Shown: positions 8,638 to 18,561 of the stretch, in pieces
How positions within the stretch are numbered: the stretch's first letter is position 1
How the letters are laid out: each line of letters starts with the position of its first letter
Assembly (NCBI GenBank): GCA_963721435.1
Contig: CAVRJC010000012.1
Location: 806,001 to 870,000, forward strand
Length of the DNA: 64,000 bases
Source of the DNA: CAVRJC01 sp963721435
GTDB lineage: Bacteria; Actinomycetota; Acidimicrobiia; IMCC26256; DASPTH01
Direction: 5' to 3'
The notes under the pieces: generated by a model
Seen by the model: the letters and a program-made list of their open reading frames with translations, nothing else
Database searches by the model: none
What the model was told of the DNA's origin: nothing
Position numbers and translations under genes: made by a program

Positions 8638-9798
8638 CTACATGCGGAAGACGAGGACGCGGTGGGCGCCGAGGCCGCCGGGGTCGAGCAGGGCGTCGGC
8701 TTCCGACACCCGGCTGCGGTGGCGCAGGGCCTCGAGGTCGCCGATGTGGGCCCGGGACTGCCACGCGGCGCGTGCGTCGTCGACGAGCGCGTCGATGCCG
8801 AGCGAGTGCAACCACTCGGACTGCGACACGTCGAGCTGCACCGTGAACCCCGCTCGCTTCGCGGCGTGCACGACGTACTCGATGGGCAGGTCGATGGTGA
8901 TGTCCTGCTCGCCCGGCGCGACGAGGGGCGACGCCCCGCGCTCGTGCTCGCGGTACGTGCGCAACCAGCCGCGCTCGCCGCGAGCAACGAGCTCGGCGGC
9001 GGTCGCGCCGTAGTCGACGACCGCGAGCACGCCGCCTCCCAACGCATCCGCACACGCGTGCAGCCAGTCGCCCGCGCTCGACGGCACGGGCAGGCGCGCG
9101 CCAACCGACGCCGCGCCGCACGCGACGACGTCGGCCTCCGCGCTCAGCTCCTCGGCCGCGGGCACCAACACTTCGAGGAAAGCGCCGCCGGCATGACCGA
9201 CGCGCACCTCGAGCCAGCCGTCATCGGTGCGCTCGACCACGCGGAACGGCAGGTTGTCGAGCAGCTCGTTGGCGAAGACCACACCGGTGGTGCGCACCGC
9301 GGGCAGCTCGGCCAGTGACGTCGCGATCGGGCCCATGCCGACCACGGGCGTGTGCACGACATCGTCGTCGTCGTACGCGCGCGTCGCGGGGCCGAGCGCA
9401 TCCTCCACCGGCTCGAGCGCGACCAGCTCGCGCTGCACCTCCCGCAGCGCCGGCGAACGCTCGACCAACACGAGCCGCAACGCCGGCGCGCACGCGGGCG
9501 ACGCCGCGAGCACGTCGGCGGCGAGCCGCCCCCGGCCTGCGCCCGCATCGACCACCAGGTACGGGTCGGGCTCACCGAGGTCGTGCCACCAGCCGTCGAC
9601 GGCCCGCGCGACCAGCGCCCCGAACAGCTGCCCCACCTCGGGGCTGGTGACGAAGTCACGTCCCGCCCGTCCGGCCCCGCGCGCCCGGTCGAAGAAGCCC
9701 CCGGGACCGTAGAGGGCGAGGTCGACGAACGCGTCGAACGGGATCGCGCCTTCACGATGGATGCGCTCGGCAATCAACCCCTCGAGCGCGCCGGTCAC
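8638..9798 (-). CDS. MidA/NDUFAF7-family SAM-dependent methyltransferase
   Basis: Protein of 386 residues of the DUF185 (MidA) family. The N-terminus has FDAFVDLALYGPGGFF and DFVTSPEVGQLFG, both family signatures. The SAM-binding motif VVDAGAGRGR is at 82-91, followed by FANELLDNLPF, the family's conserved acidic segment. The mitochondrial member NDUFAF7 methylates the complex I subunit NDUFS2 (NuoD) during assembly. Here the gene is last in the first nuo operon, ten bases after nuoN, so the same target, NuoD, is a well-motivated inference. It is followed by a palindrome at 8571-8620. Confidence 0.85.
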   Translation of the reverse strand: MTGALEGLIAERIHREGAIPFDAFVDLALYGPGGFFDRARGAGRAGRDFVTSPEVGQLFGALVARAVDGWWHDLGEPDPYLVVDAGAGRGRLAADVLAASPACAPALRLVLVERSPALREVQRELVALEPVEDALGPATRAYDDDDVVHTPVVGMGPIATSLAELPAVRTTGVVFANELLDNLPFRVVERTDDGWLEVRVGHAGGAFLEVLVPAAEELSAEADVVACGAASVGARLPVPSSAGDWLHACADALGGGVLAVVDYGATAAELVARGERGWLRTYREHERGASPLVAPGEQDITIDLPIEYVVHAAKRAGFTVQLDVSQSEWLHSLGIDALVDDARAAWQSRAHIGDLEALRHRSRVSEADALLDPGGLGAHRVLVFRM

Positions 9799-9808
9799 CT
9801 GGGCAACG

Positions 9809-11275
9809 CTACGCGAAGGCGAGCTCGCCGATGTGGGCGAAGAACTGCGGGTAGACCCCGATCACGACGACGATGGCGGCGGTGATGCCGATCGCGACCA
9901 TGAGCGCGGCCGGCACCTGCACCTTCACCGAGCCCTCGGCGGGCGCGTCGAACCACATCTTGCGCACGACCCGTGCGTAGTAGAAGAACGCGATCACCGA
10001 CGCCACCGCGGCGATCACACCGAGGATCACCGCTTGCGCGGTGTGCGCATCCAGCGTCGAGCGGAACATCACGAACTTGGCGAACCACCCTGCGAACGGC
10101 GGGATGCCGGCCAGCGAGAACAGGAAGATCGTCATCGCGCTCGCGAGCCCGGGCGACGTGAGCCCGAGCCCGGCGTACGTGTCGATCTCGGCCGAGTGCG
10201 TGCGCCGCGCCACCGCGATCACCACCGCGAACGCGCCGAGGTTCATCGCGCCGTAGATGAGGATGTAGATGAGCACGGCCTCGAACGACGACGTCGCGGC
10301 CTGGCCGTCGCCCGACACCGCGAGCGGCACCAGGATGAAGCCGGCCTGCGCGATCGACGAGTACGCGAGCATGCGCACGATGTTGGTCTGGCGCAGCGCG
10401 ACCAGGTTCCCGAACAGCATCGACGCGGCCGCGAGCACCCACAGCACCGGCTCCCACGAGTCCTGGGACGGGAAGAATCCGAAACGGATGATGGTGAGCA
10501 GGGCCAGGAACCCACCGGCCTTCGACGCGACCGACAAGTACGTGGTGACCGGCGTGGGCGCGCCTTCGTAGGTGTCGGGCGTCCAGAAGTGGAACGGCAC
10601 CGCACTGATCTTGAACGCGAACCCGGCGATGGTCATGAAGATCGCGACCGCGAGCAGCGGCGTGGTGTGCGCGGGCTTGTCGAGGTAGCGGAAGATGCCG
10701 CTGAGCAGGGTGGTGCCGCTGTCGCCGTAGACGATCGACATGCCGTAGAGCATGATCGCGGTCGACAGCACACCGATGAGGAAGTACTTGATCGCCGCCT
10801 CGTTCGACTTCTCGTCGTGCTTGCGCCATCCGGCGAGGATGAACGTGGGGATGGTGATCGTCTCGAGCGCCACGAAGATCGAGATCAGGTCGCGTGCCGA
10901 GGCCATCGCGACGAGGCCCAGCAGCGACGTGAGCATCAGGAAGTAGAACTCGCCCTGGTAGTAGTCGCCCTCACTGATGTAGTCGGTCGCGATCAGCAAC
11001 ACGATGTAGGTGACGACCAGGAAGAAGCCGTCCCATGCGAGCGCGTACGCGTCGATCACGAACGCGCCGCCGAAGAGGCTGCGCGTCGAGCCGTCGGACG
11101 CGAGCGTGATCACCGGGATCAGCGCCGCGAGCACCACGATCGACGCGATGCGCGACGACGTGAAGCGTGACCGCTCGGGCCAGACGAGATCGGCAAGGAG
11201 GACGACGACGATGCCGACGCTGAGAACGATCAGCGGCGCGAACGCATGGAAGTCGACGGTGGGGTTCTCGAACAC
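9809..11275 (-). CDS. nuoN: NADH-quinone oxidoreductase subunit N, complex I-1
   Basis: Antiporter-like proton-pumping membrane subunit of complex I, 488 residues, about 14 predicted helices. It shows the family core KISAVPFHFWTPDTYEGAP near residue 225 and MLAYSSIAQAGF near 300. It is the last nuo gene of the 11-gene operon; its ATG 11275 directly abuts the nuoM stop at 11276. The frame is intact, unlike its paralogue at 24723-26224. Confidence 0.94.
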   Translation of the reverse strand: MFENPTVDFHAFAPLIVLSVGIVVVLLADLVWPERSRFTSSRIASIVVLAALIPVITLASDGSTRSLFGGAFVIDAYALAWDGFFLVVTYIVLLIATDYISEGDYYQGEFYFLMLTSLLGLVAMASARDLISIFVALETITIPTFILAGWRKHDEKSNEAAIKYFLIGVLSTAIMLYGMSIVYGDSGTTLLSGIFRYLDKPAHTTPLLAVAIFMTIAGFAFKISAVPFHFWTPDTYEGAPTPVTTYLSVASKAGGFLALLTIIRFGFFPSQDSWEPVLWVLAAASMLFGNLVALRQTNIVRMLAYSSIAQAGFILVPLAVSGDGQAATSSFEAVLIYILIYGAMNLGAFAVVIAVARRTHSAEIDTYAGLGLTSPGLASAMTIFLFSLAGIPPFAGWFAKFVMFRSTLDAHTAQAVILGVIAAVASVIAFFYYARVVRKMWFDAPAEGSVKVQVPAALMVAIGITAAIVVVIGVYPQFFAHIGELAFA

Positions 11276-12826
11276 TTAGAGGGCCCTCGACATGCCGTGG
11301 ACGAGCTGGGTGACCGCGGGGTCGAACGTGGAGAAGAGGATGTTGGGGTAGAAGCCGAGCACCACGATGAGGGCCAGGAGCGGCGCCCACGCGATCCACT
11401 CGGGGCCGTGCACGTCGTGCACGTGGAGGTCGGCGAACTCGCCCTTGGGCTCGCCCATCGCGACCCGCTGGAACATCCAGAGCAGGTAGCCGGCGGCGAG
11501 CACGGTGCCGACCGCGCCGATCACCATGAAGGTTCGGAACGTCCAGAGCGTGCCGCTGCTGCCGCCCCACAGGCCGAAGGGCAGGGTGGGGTCGTACGAC
11601 GAGAGCAGCGCCGGGAACTCACCCCAGAACCCGGCGAGACCGGGGAGGCCGAGTGACGCCATCGCGGTGAACCCGAGGATCCACCCGAGGTGCGGCGCCT
11701 GCGTGAGCATGCCGCCGAGGCGACTGAGCTCGCGGGTGCCGTAGCGCTCCTGCACGGAACCGGCGACGAAGAAGAGCATGCCGGTGATGAGGCCGTGCGC
11801 GACCATGCCGAACAGCGCGGCGTTGATGCCGAACGTGGTGAGCGTCGCGATGCCGAGCATCACGAAGCCCATGTGCGCGATCGACGAGAACGCGATGAGG
11901 CGTTTCATGTCGCGTTGCGCGAGGCAACCGAGCGCGCCGTAGATGATGCCGATCACCGCGAGCAGGCCGATCCACGGCGCCCAGGAGCGCGCCGCGTTCG
12001 GGAGGATGGGGAGCGCGATGCGGATGAACCCGTACGCGCCGAGCTTCAGGAGGATGGCCGCCAGCAGCACCGAGCCGACGGTCGGCGCCTCGGTGTGCGC
12101 GTCGGGCAGCCACGTGTGGAACGGGAACATCGGCACCTTGATCGCGAAGCCGAGGAACAGTCCGAGGAACAACAGCAGCTGCGTGCCATGCACGATGCCG
12201 GCACCGTGCAGGCGCGTGAGCGTGACCATGTCGAAGGTCTGCACCTTTGACAGGAAGAACAACGCCAGGAAGCTCAGCAGCATCATCGCGGAGCCGAACA
12301 GCGTGAAGAGGAAGAACTTGATCGACGCGTACTCGCGGTTCGGTCCGCCCCACACGCCGATCATGAAGAACATCGGGAGCAGGACGATCTCGAAGAACAC
12401 GAAGAAGAGGATGAGGTCCTGCGCGGTGAAGGTGCCGTTCATGCCCACTTCGAGCAGCAGCACGAGGGCGAGGAAGCCCTTCGGGTTGTGCGGCTCGGGG
12501 AAGTGGTTCCACGAGTAGATGATGCAGACGACGGTGATGAACATCGACAGGATCAGCAGCGGGAGCGAGATCCCGTCGATCCCCATGTGGTAGCGGGAGT
12601 GGATCACGGGGATCCACTGCTTGTTCACCACGAACTGCAGGCCGGCTTTGTCGTAGTCGAAGTCGGCCATGATGCCGATGCCCACCGCGAGGGTGACCAG
12701 GCTGGTGAGCAGCGCCACCACCTTGATCAGCTCTTCCTCGGCCTTCGGGATCAGCAGCACGATCGCCATGCCGACCAGTGGGACGAAGACCGCCAAGGTC
12801 AGCGCCCAGTCGTCGAACCAGTTCAT
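11276..12826 (-). CDS. nuoM: NADH-quinone oxidoreductase subunit M, complex I-1
   Basis: Second antiporter-like subunit, 516 residues. The N-terminal helix begins MNWFDDWALTLAVFVPLVG. Conserved blocks are FFEIVLLPMFFMIGVWGG, KVPMFPFHTWLPDAHTEAP and QRDMKRLIAFSSIAHMGFV. Start ATG 12826 is favoured over upstream starts because AGGGGA lies at the right distance and the upstream peptide has no membrane character. It lies between nuoL and nuoN with minimal spacing. Confidence 0.94.
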   Translation of the reverse strand: MNWFDDWALTLAVFVPLVGMAIVLLIPKAEEELIKVVALLTSLVTLAVGIGIMADFDYDKAGLQFVVNKQWIPVIHSRYHMGIDGISLPLLILSMFITVVCIIYSWNHFPEPHNPKGFLALVLLLEVGMNGTFTAQDLILFFVFFEIVLLPMFFMIGVWGGPNREYASIKFFLFTLFGSAMMLLSFLALFFLSKVQTFDMVTLTRLHGAGIVHGTQLLLFLGLFLGFAIKVPMFPFHTWLPDAHTEAPTVGSVLLAAILLKLGAYGFIRIALPILPNAARSWAPWIGLLAVIGIIYGALGCLAQRDMKRLIAFSSIAHMGFVMLGIATLTTFGINAALFGMVAHGLITGMLFFVAGSVQERYGTRELSRLGGMLTQAPHLGWILGFTAMASLGLPGLAGFWGEFPALLSSYDPTLPFGLWGGSSGTLWTFRTFMVIGAVGTVLAAGYLLWMFQRVAMGEPKGEFADLHVHDVHGPEWIAWAPLLALIVVLGFYPNILFSTFDPAVTQLVHGMSRAL

Positions 12827-12839
12827 CGCAGGATTCCCC

Positions 12840-14915
12840 TCAGCTATTCGCGAGTAGCAGGGCGAGGGCGAGGATGCCCACGGCCCCGAAGAGCAACAGC
12901 GCGTAGCGCTGTACCCGGCCGGATTGGAAGTAACGCAGGAGCCCACCGGCGTCGCCGGTGGCTTCGGCCACGCCGTTGTACGCGCGGTCGATCCCCTTCT
13001 GGTCGATCGTGTTGTAGGTGAAGCGACCGAGCTTCACCGAGACGGCACCGATCACGTTCACGACCTTGTCGATCACGTTCTGGTTGACCCAGTAGGCGCC
13101 GCGGGCGATCGGGCCCTTGATGCCGGCGACGATGACGTCTTCGTAGAGGTAGTCGAGGTAGTACTTGTTCTCGAGGAACGTGTAGCCCGCGTGCGCGAGC
13201 TTGTTGCGCTCGGTGAGGCCCCGGAGCGGCCCCAGCTCTTCCTTCTGGAACCAGAAGTAGGCGGCGATCCCGATACCGAGCAGCGCGATGAACAGCGACA
13301 GGCCCGCCTTCGGATAGTCGAACTCGGGATGCACGAGGTGCGGGAAGACGAAAGTGGGCTCGACCCACTCCTTGAACTTCTCGAGGCCGAGCGGCGCGGC
13401 GTTGACGAGTCCGGCGAGCACCGAGAAGAACGCGAGCACGATGAGCGGCACCGTGATGAGCGGCTCCGACTCGTGCGGCTGGTGCCCGTGGCCGCGGTAC
13501 TCGCCGAAGAACGTGAGGTACACGCAGCGCGTCATGTAGGCCGCGGTGAGGAACGCGCCGACGAGGCCGACGACGAGGAACGCGTCGAACCCGCTCGCGC
13601 CCGCGGTGACGAGGATCTCGTCCTTCGACCAGAAGCCCGCGAACGGGAAGATCCCGCACAGCGCGGCGGTGCCGATCATGAACGTCCAGAACGTGATGGG
13701 CATGAACTTGCGCAGCCCACCCATGTCGTTCTTCATGTCGAAGGAGTGGTGCGAGCCGGAGTGGCTCACCGACCCGGCGCCGAGGAACAGCAGCGCCTTG
13801 AAGAACGCGTGGGTGAAGAGGTGGAAGACCGCGGCGGTCCACGCGCCGACACCGAGGGCCATCACCATGTAACCGATCTGGCTGATGGTCGAGTACGCGA
13901 GCACCTTCTTGATGTCGCGCTGCACGAACGCGAGCACCGCGCCGATGATGATGGTGATCCCGCCGATGATCGCCATGAAGTTCATGCCGCCGGCGCCGAT
14001 CGAGAAGCCCTTGAAGAACACCGGGTACATGCGCGCGGCGAGGAACACGCCGGCGACGACCATGGTGGCGGCGTGGATCAGCGCGGAGACCGGCGTGGGA
14101 CCGGCCATGGCATCGGGGAGCCATGTGTGAAGTGGGAACTGGCCGCTCTTGCCCATGACCCCGACGAACAGGCAGGCCGCGCCGGCGAGGAGCAGCGCGT
14201 GGTCGGCGCCGTTGCTCAACGCGTACGTGTTGATGCCGGTGATGTTGAAGGTGCCCGCGGCGAAGAACATGATGATGATGCCGATCATCAAGCCGATGTC
14301 GCCGGTGCGAGTGGTGAGGAACGCCTTGAGCGCGGCGGCGGAGTTGACGCCTTCTTCCCACCAGTGCCCGATCAGCGCGAACGAGCAGAGGCCGACGCCC
14401 TCCCAGCCGACGAGCAGCTGCAGCGTGTTGTCGGCGACGACGAGCAGCAGCATCGACGCGGTGAAGAGGCTCAACATCGCGTAGTAGTGCGTGTAGCGGA
14501 TGTCGTTGCGCATGTACGCGACGGAGTAGATGTGCACGAGCAGCGAGATCAGGGTGACGACGAAGAGCATCATCACGACCAGGCCGTCGACCCTGGTGCC
14601 GACGCCGAACGAGATCCCGGCGTTCTGCCACCACGTGAACGAGTGCACGACGGGCGTGACGACGGCCTCGTGGCCGCCACTGCTCTCGCCGGTGAACACG
14701 CCGCGCCCGAGCGCGCGCAGGCCCTGGGAGTGGCCGGTGGCGTCGTCGACGCGCTGGATCCACTGGACGACCGCGACGATCGAGAGCACGAACGACGACG
14801 CGAGGGCGAAGATGCCGATGGGCGCGCCCTTGCCGGGCGTGCGCTTCCCGAAGAACAGGATCACCACGAACGATGCCGCGGGGATCGCGGGGAACAGCCA
14901 GGCATGGTTCAGCAC
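12840..14915 (-). CDS. nuoL: NADH-quinone oxidoreductase subunit L, complex I-1
   Basis: Largest antiporter-like subunit, 691 residues, with the long lateral helix expected at the C-terminal end. Recognisable blocks are LLVGWEGVGLCSFALIGHWW, GKSGQFPLHTWLPDAMAGP, ALIHAATMVVAGVFL and DIKKVLAYSTISQIGYM. NuoL marks the distal end of the membrane arm. The stop precedes nuoM by 13 bases and nuoK lies eight bases upstream. Confidence 0.95.
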   Translation of the reverse strand: MLNHAWLFPAIPAASFVVILFFGKRTPGKGAPIGIFALASSFVLSIVAVVQWIQRVDDATGHSQGLRALGRGVFTGESSGGHEAVVTPVVHSFTWWQNAGISFGVGTRVDGLVVMMLFVVTLISLLVHIYSVAYMRNDIRYTHYYAMLSLFTASMLLLVVADNTLQLLVGWEGVGLCSFALIGHWWEEGVNSAAALKAFLTTRTGDIGLMIGIIIMFFAAGTFNITGINTYALSNGADHALLLAGAACLFVGVMGKSGQFPLHTWLPDAMAGPTPVSALIHAATMVVAGVFLAARMYPVFFKGFSIGAGGMNFMAIIGGITIIIGAVLAFVQRDIKKVLAYSTISQIGYMVMALGVGAWTAAVFHLFTHAFFKALLFLGAGSVSHSGSHHSFDMKNDMGGLRKFMPITFWTFMIGTAALCGIFPFAGFWSKDEILVTAGASGFDAFLVVGLVGAFLTAAYMTRCVYLTFFGEYRGHGHQPHESEPLITVPLIVLAFFSVLAGLVNAAPLGLEKFKEWVEPTFVFPHLVHPEFDYPKAGLSLFIALLGIGIAAYFWFQKEELGPLRGLTERNKLAHAGYTFLENKYYLDYLYEDVIVAGIKGPIARGAYWVNQNVIDKVVNVIGAVSVKLGRFTYNTIDQKGIDRAYNGVAEATGDAGGLLRYFQSGRVQRYALLLFGAVGILALALLLANS

Positions 14916-14922
14916 GGCGCGC

Positions 14923-15243
14923 TCAACCCTTCATCTCGTCGACTTCGTCGAGATCGGCGCTGTGCGAGTTGCGGTAGATCAGCAACACGATCGCGAGACC
15001 GACGCCCACCTCGGCGGCGGCGATCGTGATCACGAACAGGGCAAAGACCTGGCCCGACGCGGCCTGGTGGATCGACTGCGACGGCGAGTTGAAGGCGGAG
15101 AACGCGATGAGGTTGAGGTTCACCGCGTTGAGCATGAGCTCGATGCTCATCAGCACCAGCACCGCGTTCTTGCGCGCCAGCACACCGTAGATACCGGTGC
15201 AGAACAGGAACGCGCTGAGGATGAGGAACTGGTTGAGCGCCAC
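14923..15243 (-). CDS. nuoK: NADH-quinone oxidoreductase subunit K, complex I-1
   Basis: Three-helix MrpC-like subunit of 106 residues. The two membrane glutamates that form the proton path in the family are present, in SIELMLNAVNLNLIAF and ITIAAAEVGVGLAIVLL. It sits three bases after nuoJ, in the usual J-K-L order. Confidence 0.94.
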   Translation of the reverse strand: MALNQFLILSAFLFCTGIYGVLARKNAVLVLMSIELMLNAVNLNLIAFSAFNSPSQSIHQAASGQVFALFVITIAAAEVGVGLAIVLLIYRNSHSADLDEVDEMKG

Positions 15244-15246
15244 GAC

Positions 15247-15765
15247 TCAGTCCCTCCGCGCGATCACGACCGCGCCCACGAGGGCGGCGAGGAGGAGCAT
15301 CGACACGACCTCGAACGGCACGAGGTAGCTGCGGAAGATCGACGACGCGATGTTGTGGGAGTTGCCCACCGCCACGAGCTTGTCGTTGAGCTTGATCTCC
15401 TTGTCGCTGTACGCGTCGACCATCAGCGCTGCGATCACACCGAACAGGAACAGCGACACGACGGCCGCGGCGATGCGTTGGTTGTTGTCGAGCTTGCCGC
15501 TGGCGCGCATCGGCGCGCGGGTGAGCATGATGCCGAACAGGAACAGGATGACGATGGCGCCGATGTAGATGAGCACCTGCACCCACGCCACGAACTCGGC
15601 GGCGAGGAGGATGTACTGCGCGGCGATGCCCGCGAGCACGACCACGAGGAACAGCGCCGCGTGCACGACGTTCTGGGACCGCACGACGCCGATGGCGGCG
15701 ACCGCGATGGTGATCGCGAGGATCCAGAAGACGACGTCGACGGCGACGTTGGTGGCGAGGATCAC
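15247..15765 (-). CDS. nuoJ: NADH-quinone oxidoreductase subunit J, complex I-1
   Basis: Membrane subunit of 172 residues with five predicted helices. Family features are RSQNVVHAALFLVVVLAGIA and WVQVLIYIGAIVILFLFGIML, the segment around the pi-bulge helix. Start GTG 15765 overlaps the nuoI stop by four bases (GTGA), which decides the start over an upstream in-frame ATG. Confidence 0.93.
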   Translation of the reverse strand: MILATNVAVDVVFWILAITIAVAAIGVVRSQNVVHAALFLVVVLAGIAAQYILLAAEFVAWVQVLIYIGAIVILFLFGIMLTRAPMRASGKLDNNQRIAAAVVSLFLFGVIAALMVDAYSDKEIKLNDKLVAVGNSHNIASSIFRSYLVPFEVVSMLLLAALVGAVVIARRD

Positions 15766-16242
15766 TTCTTCTTGACCTCGGCGCCGATCTCGAGGGGCTC
15801 GGGCTCGGGGACGGTCTCCATCCACTCACCGAGCTTGCGCTTGTCGTGCAGCAGCTTCGAGATGTTGGACTCCGAGTACTCGAACTCGGGCGACCAGAAC
15901 AGCGCGTCGAACGGGCACACCTCGACGCAGATGCCGCAGTACATGCAGAGCGCGTAGTCGATGTCGAAGCGGTCGAGCACGCTGACCGTGCGCTCGCGTC
16001 CACCCTCACGACGCGGCGGACGCTTCTCCTTGTGCCCTTCGATGTAGATGCACCAGTCGGGGCAGGAGCGGCCGCACAACATGCAGACGGTGCAGTTCTC
16101 CTCCTTGAGCGCGATGACGCCGCGCGCGGGTGGGCGGGTCTTCGCGCTCGTGCGGGTACTGCACCGTCACCGCGGGCTTCATCATCGTCTTGAACGTGAT
16201 GCCGAGCCCGCTGACGACGCCGGGAAGCTTGGGCTTCTTCAT
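15762..16242 (-). CDS. nuoI: NADH-quinone oxidoreductase subunit I, complex I-1
   Basis: Ferredoxin-like subunit carrying clusters N6a and N6b, about 160 residues when repaired. Both 4Fe-4S motifs are present: CTVCMLCGRSCPDWC and CMYCGICVEVCP. The N-terminus is MKKPKLPGVVSGLGITFKTM. The frame breaks near 16128 between QYPHEREDPPTRAR and GVIALKEENC; one CG added to the CGCGCG run there gives a continuous protein. It is the only broken gene in this operon, so I treat the break as sequence error. It accepts electrons within the peripheral arm and passes them to NuoB. Confidence 0.88.
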
Positions 16243-16262
16243 GGAGAAGGCCACCTGTTCAT

Positions 16263-17318
16263 CTACAACGCCACCTTGAAGATCGCGGTCGCGAGGATGT
16301 TGAGGAGGCCGAGGGGGATCAGCACCTTCCAAGCGAGTGACTGCAGCTGGTCTTCCCGGAGCCGCGGGTAGGTGAACCGCACCCAGAACATGAGGAAGGC
16401 CACGAACATGATCTTGACGAAGAGCACGCCGGGCCCGAGGAGGCGCATCAGGCCGATGTTGTCGATGCCGGGGAGCGTCCAGCCGCCGAGGAACAAGGTG
16501 GCGGCGATCGCCGCGAACGCGAACGCGGTGCCGAACTCGCCGATGAAGAAGAAGAGGAACCGGAAGCCGGTGTACTCGACCATGTAGCCCGCGACCAGCT
16601 CGCTCTCGGCGACGGGCATGTCGAAGGGGGTCTGCGTGAGCTCGGCCTGCGATGCGATGAGGAAGAGGCCGAAGCCGATGAACTGCGTGATGATGAACGG
16701 GAAGCCGACGCCGCTCCACCCGAGGATCTCGCCGTTGTGCTGCGCGAGCACGATCCCCTGCAGGCTCATGGTGCCGGCCTGGATCACGACACCGACCACC
16801 GCGAGCAGCAGCGGCAGCTCGTAGGCGATGAGCTGCGCGGCGGCGCGCAGCGCGCCGATGAGCGAGAACTTGTTGGCGCTCGCCCAGCCGGCCATGAGCA
16901 CGCCGATGACCGACAGGCTCGACACCGCCAGCGCGTAGAACACACCGACGTCGAGGTTCTTGACGACGAGGTCGGGGCCCGTGGGGATCACGACGAACAC
17001 GAGGAACGTCGACACCACGACGACGACGGGCGCGATGGCGAAGACCCGCCGGTCGGCCTCGCTCGGCATGATGTCTTCCTTCTGGATGAACTTGATGCCG
17101 TCGCCCACGAGCTGGAACCAGCCGTGGAACCCGCCGGGGTCCATCGGGCCGAGGCGGCTCTGCATGTGGCTCATCATCTTGAGAAGGAAGACGTACCCCA
17201 GGATCAGCGCCGTGGCCGGCACGATCATCAGGATGATGATCGTCTTCAGCGCGAGGGTGGTGCCCCACCCGACGTCGATCGCGAGCAGGCCGTGCAGGAT
17301 GGGCAGTGCGCTCATCAT
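16263..17318 (-). CDS. nuoH: NADH-quinone oxidoreductase subunit H, complex I-1
   Basis: Membrane subunit at the junction with the peripheral arm, lining the quinone channel; 351 residues, about eight helices. Typical segments are QSRLGPMDPGGFHGWFQLVG, KFSLIGALRAAAQLIAYELP, ELTQTPFDMPVAESELVAGY and RFTYPRLREDQL. Its stop is 20 bases before the nuoI start. The upstream neighbour is nuoD, since nuoE, F and G are absent from this operon. Confidence 0.94.
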   Translation of the reverse strand: MMSALPILHGLLAIDVGWGTTLALKTIIILMIVPATALILGYVFLLKMMSHMQSRLGPMDPGGFHGWFQLVGDGIKFIQKEDIMPSEADRRVFAIAPVVVVVSTFLVFVVIPTGPDLVVKNLDVGVFYALAVSSLSVIGVLMAGWASANKFSLIGALRAAAQLIAYELPLLLAVVGVVIQAGTMSLQGIVLAQHNGEILGWSGVGFPFIITQFIGFGLFLIASQAELTQTPFDMPVAESELVAGYMVEYTGFRFLFFFIGEFGTAFAFAAIAATLFLGGWTLPGIDNIGLMRLLGPGVLFVKIMFVAFLMFWVRFTYPRLREDQLQSLAWKVLIPLGLLNILATAIFKVAL

Positions 17319-17373
17319 GTCTGGTCGTCTCCGCTGCGGCGTCCCGGGCGTCCGCCCACGCCTCCGCTGCGCC

Positions 17374-18561
17374 TCACCGGTCGATGTCCCCGAGGATGAA
17401 GTAGAGCGACGCGAGGATCGTGACGACGTCGGCGACGAACGTGCCCTTCAGCAGCCAGGGCAGGATCGACACGTTGCTGAACGATGCGGAGCGGATCTTC
17501 ACGCGGAACGGGCCGGTCGCGCCCTTCGACACGATGTAGTAGCCCATCTGGCCGAGCGGGTTCTCGGTCTCGACCCAGACCTCACCGGCGGGCACCTTGA
17601 TGATGCGCGGCACCTTGGCCATGATCGGCCCGCTCGGCATCTGCTCGAGCATCTGCAGCACCATGCGCGCCGACTCGCGCGTCTCCTCGAGCCGCACCCA
17701 GTAGCGGGCGAAGGAGTCGCCGTCGGGGTGCGTCCACACCTTGAAGTCGAGCTCGGGGTACACGAGGTACTGCTTGCCGTCGCGGCGGAGGTCCCAGTCG
17801 ACACCCGAGGCGCGCAGGTTGGAGCCCGACACGCCGTAGGCGGCGCCGAGCTCGGCCGGGATGATGCCGATCGAGCGGGTGCGGGCCTCGAAGATCTCGT
17901 TGCCGGCGACGAGGTCTTCGAACACGTCGCACGCGTCGAAGACCGTCTTCATCGCGGTGCGGGTCTCGTTGACCCAGCCCCACGGCAGGTCTTCCTTGAG
18001 CCCGCCGATGCGGTTGAAGTTGGGGTGGAAGCGGCCGCCGGTCGCGCCCTCGATGAGGTTGAGGATGTGCTCGCGGTCGCGGAACCCGTAGAACGCGGGC
18101 GTGAGCGCGCCGACCTGCAGCCCCATCTCGCCGAGAAACAGCAGGAACGTCGCGATGCGGCTGAGCTCGGTGAGGATGGTGCGGATGTAGAGCGCGCGCG
18201 GCGGGGCCTCGATGCCCATGAGCTGCTCGGCGCCCGCGATGAACGGCACCTCGTTGGCGAAGCTCGACAGCCAGTCGATGCGGTTGATCAGCGTGGTGAT
18301 CTGCGGGTACGTGCGGAACTCGGTGAGCTTCTCGTAGCCGCGGTGCATGTAGCCGATGATCGGGTCGGCGGTGAGCACGCGCTCGCCGTCGAGACGCACG
18401 ACGATGCGCAGCGTGCCGTGGGTCGCGGGGTGCTGCGGCCCGAGGTTGAGGATCATGTCGCCGGTGTCGAGCTCGACGCCGACGGCGGCGTCGGCGAGGT
18501 GGCGCAGCGCGCGGGGGTCGACCTGGATGTCGGGCACGTTGGGGACGTCGGTGGTGCTCAC
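17374..18561 (-). CDS. nuoD: NADH-quinone oxidoreductase subunit D, complex I-1
   Basis: The 49-kDa-type subunit, 395 residues, forming the quinone site with NuoB. The family hallmark NLGPQHPATHGTLR is near residue 40 and GYMHRGYEK near 72; the C-terminus FVADVVTILASLYFILGDIDR matches the family ending. Start GTG 18561 overlaps the nuoC stop. The MidA-type methyltransferase at the operon end is a plausible modifier of this protein. Confidence 0.95.
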   Translation of the reverse strand: MSTTDVPNVPDIQVDPRALRHLADAAVGVELDTGDMILNLGPQHPATHGTLRIVVRLDGERVLTADPIIGYMHRGYEKLTEFRTYPQITTLINRIDWLSSFANEVPFIAGAEQLMGIEAPPRALYIRTILTELSRIATFLLFLGEMGLQVGALTPAFYGFRDREHILNLIEGATGGRFHPNFNRIGGLKEDLPWGWVNETRTAMKTVFDACDVFEDLVAGNEIFEARTRSIGIIPAELGAAYGVSGSNLRASGVDWDLRRDGKQYLVYPELDFKVWTHPDGDSFARYWVRLEETRESARMVLQMLEQMPSGPIMAKVPRIIKVPAGEVWVETENPLGQMGYYIVSKGATGPFRVKIRSASFSNVSILPWLLKGTFVADVVTILASLYFILGDIDR

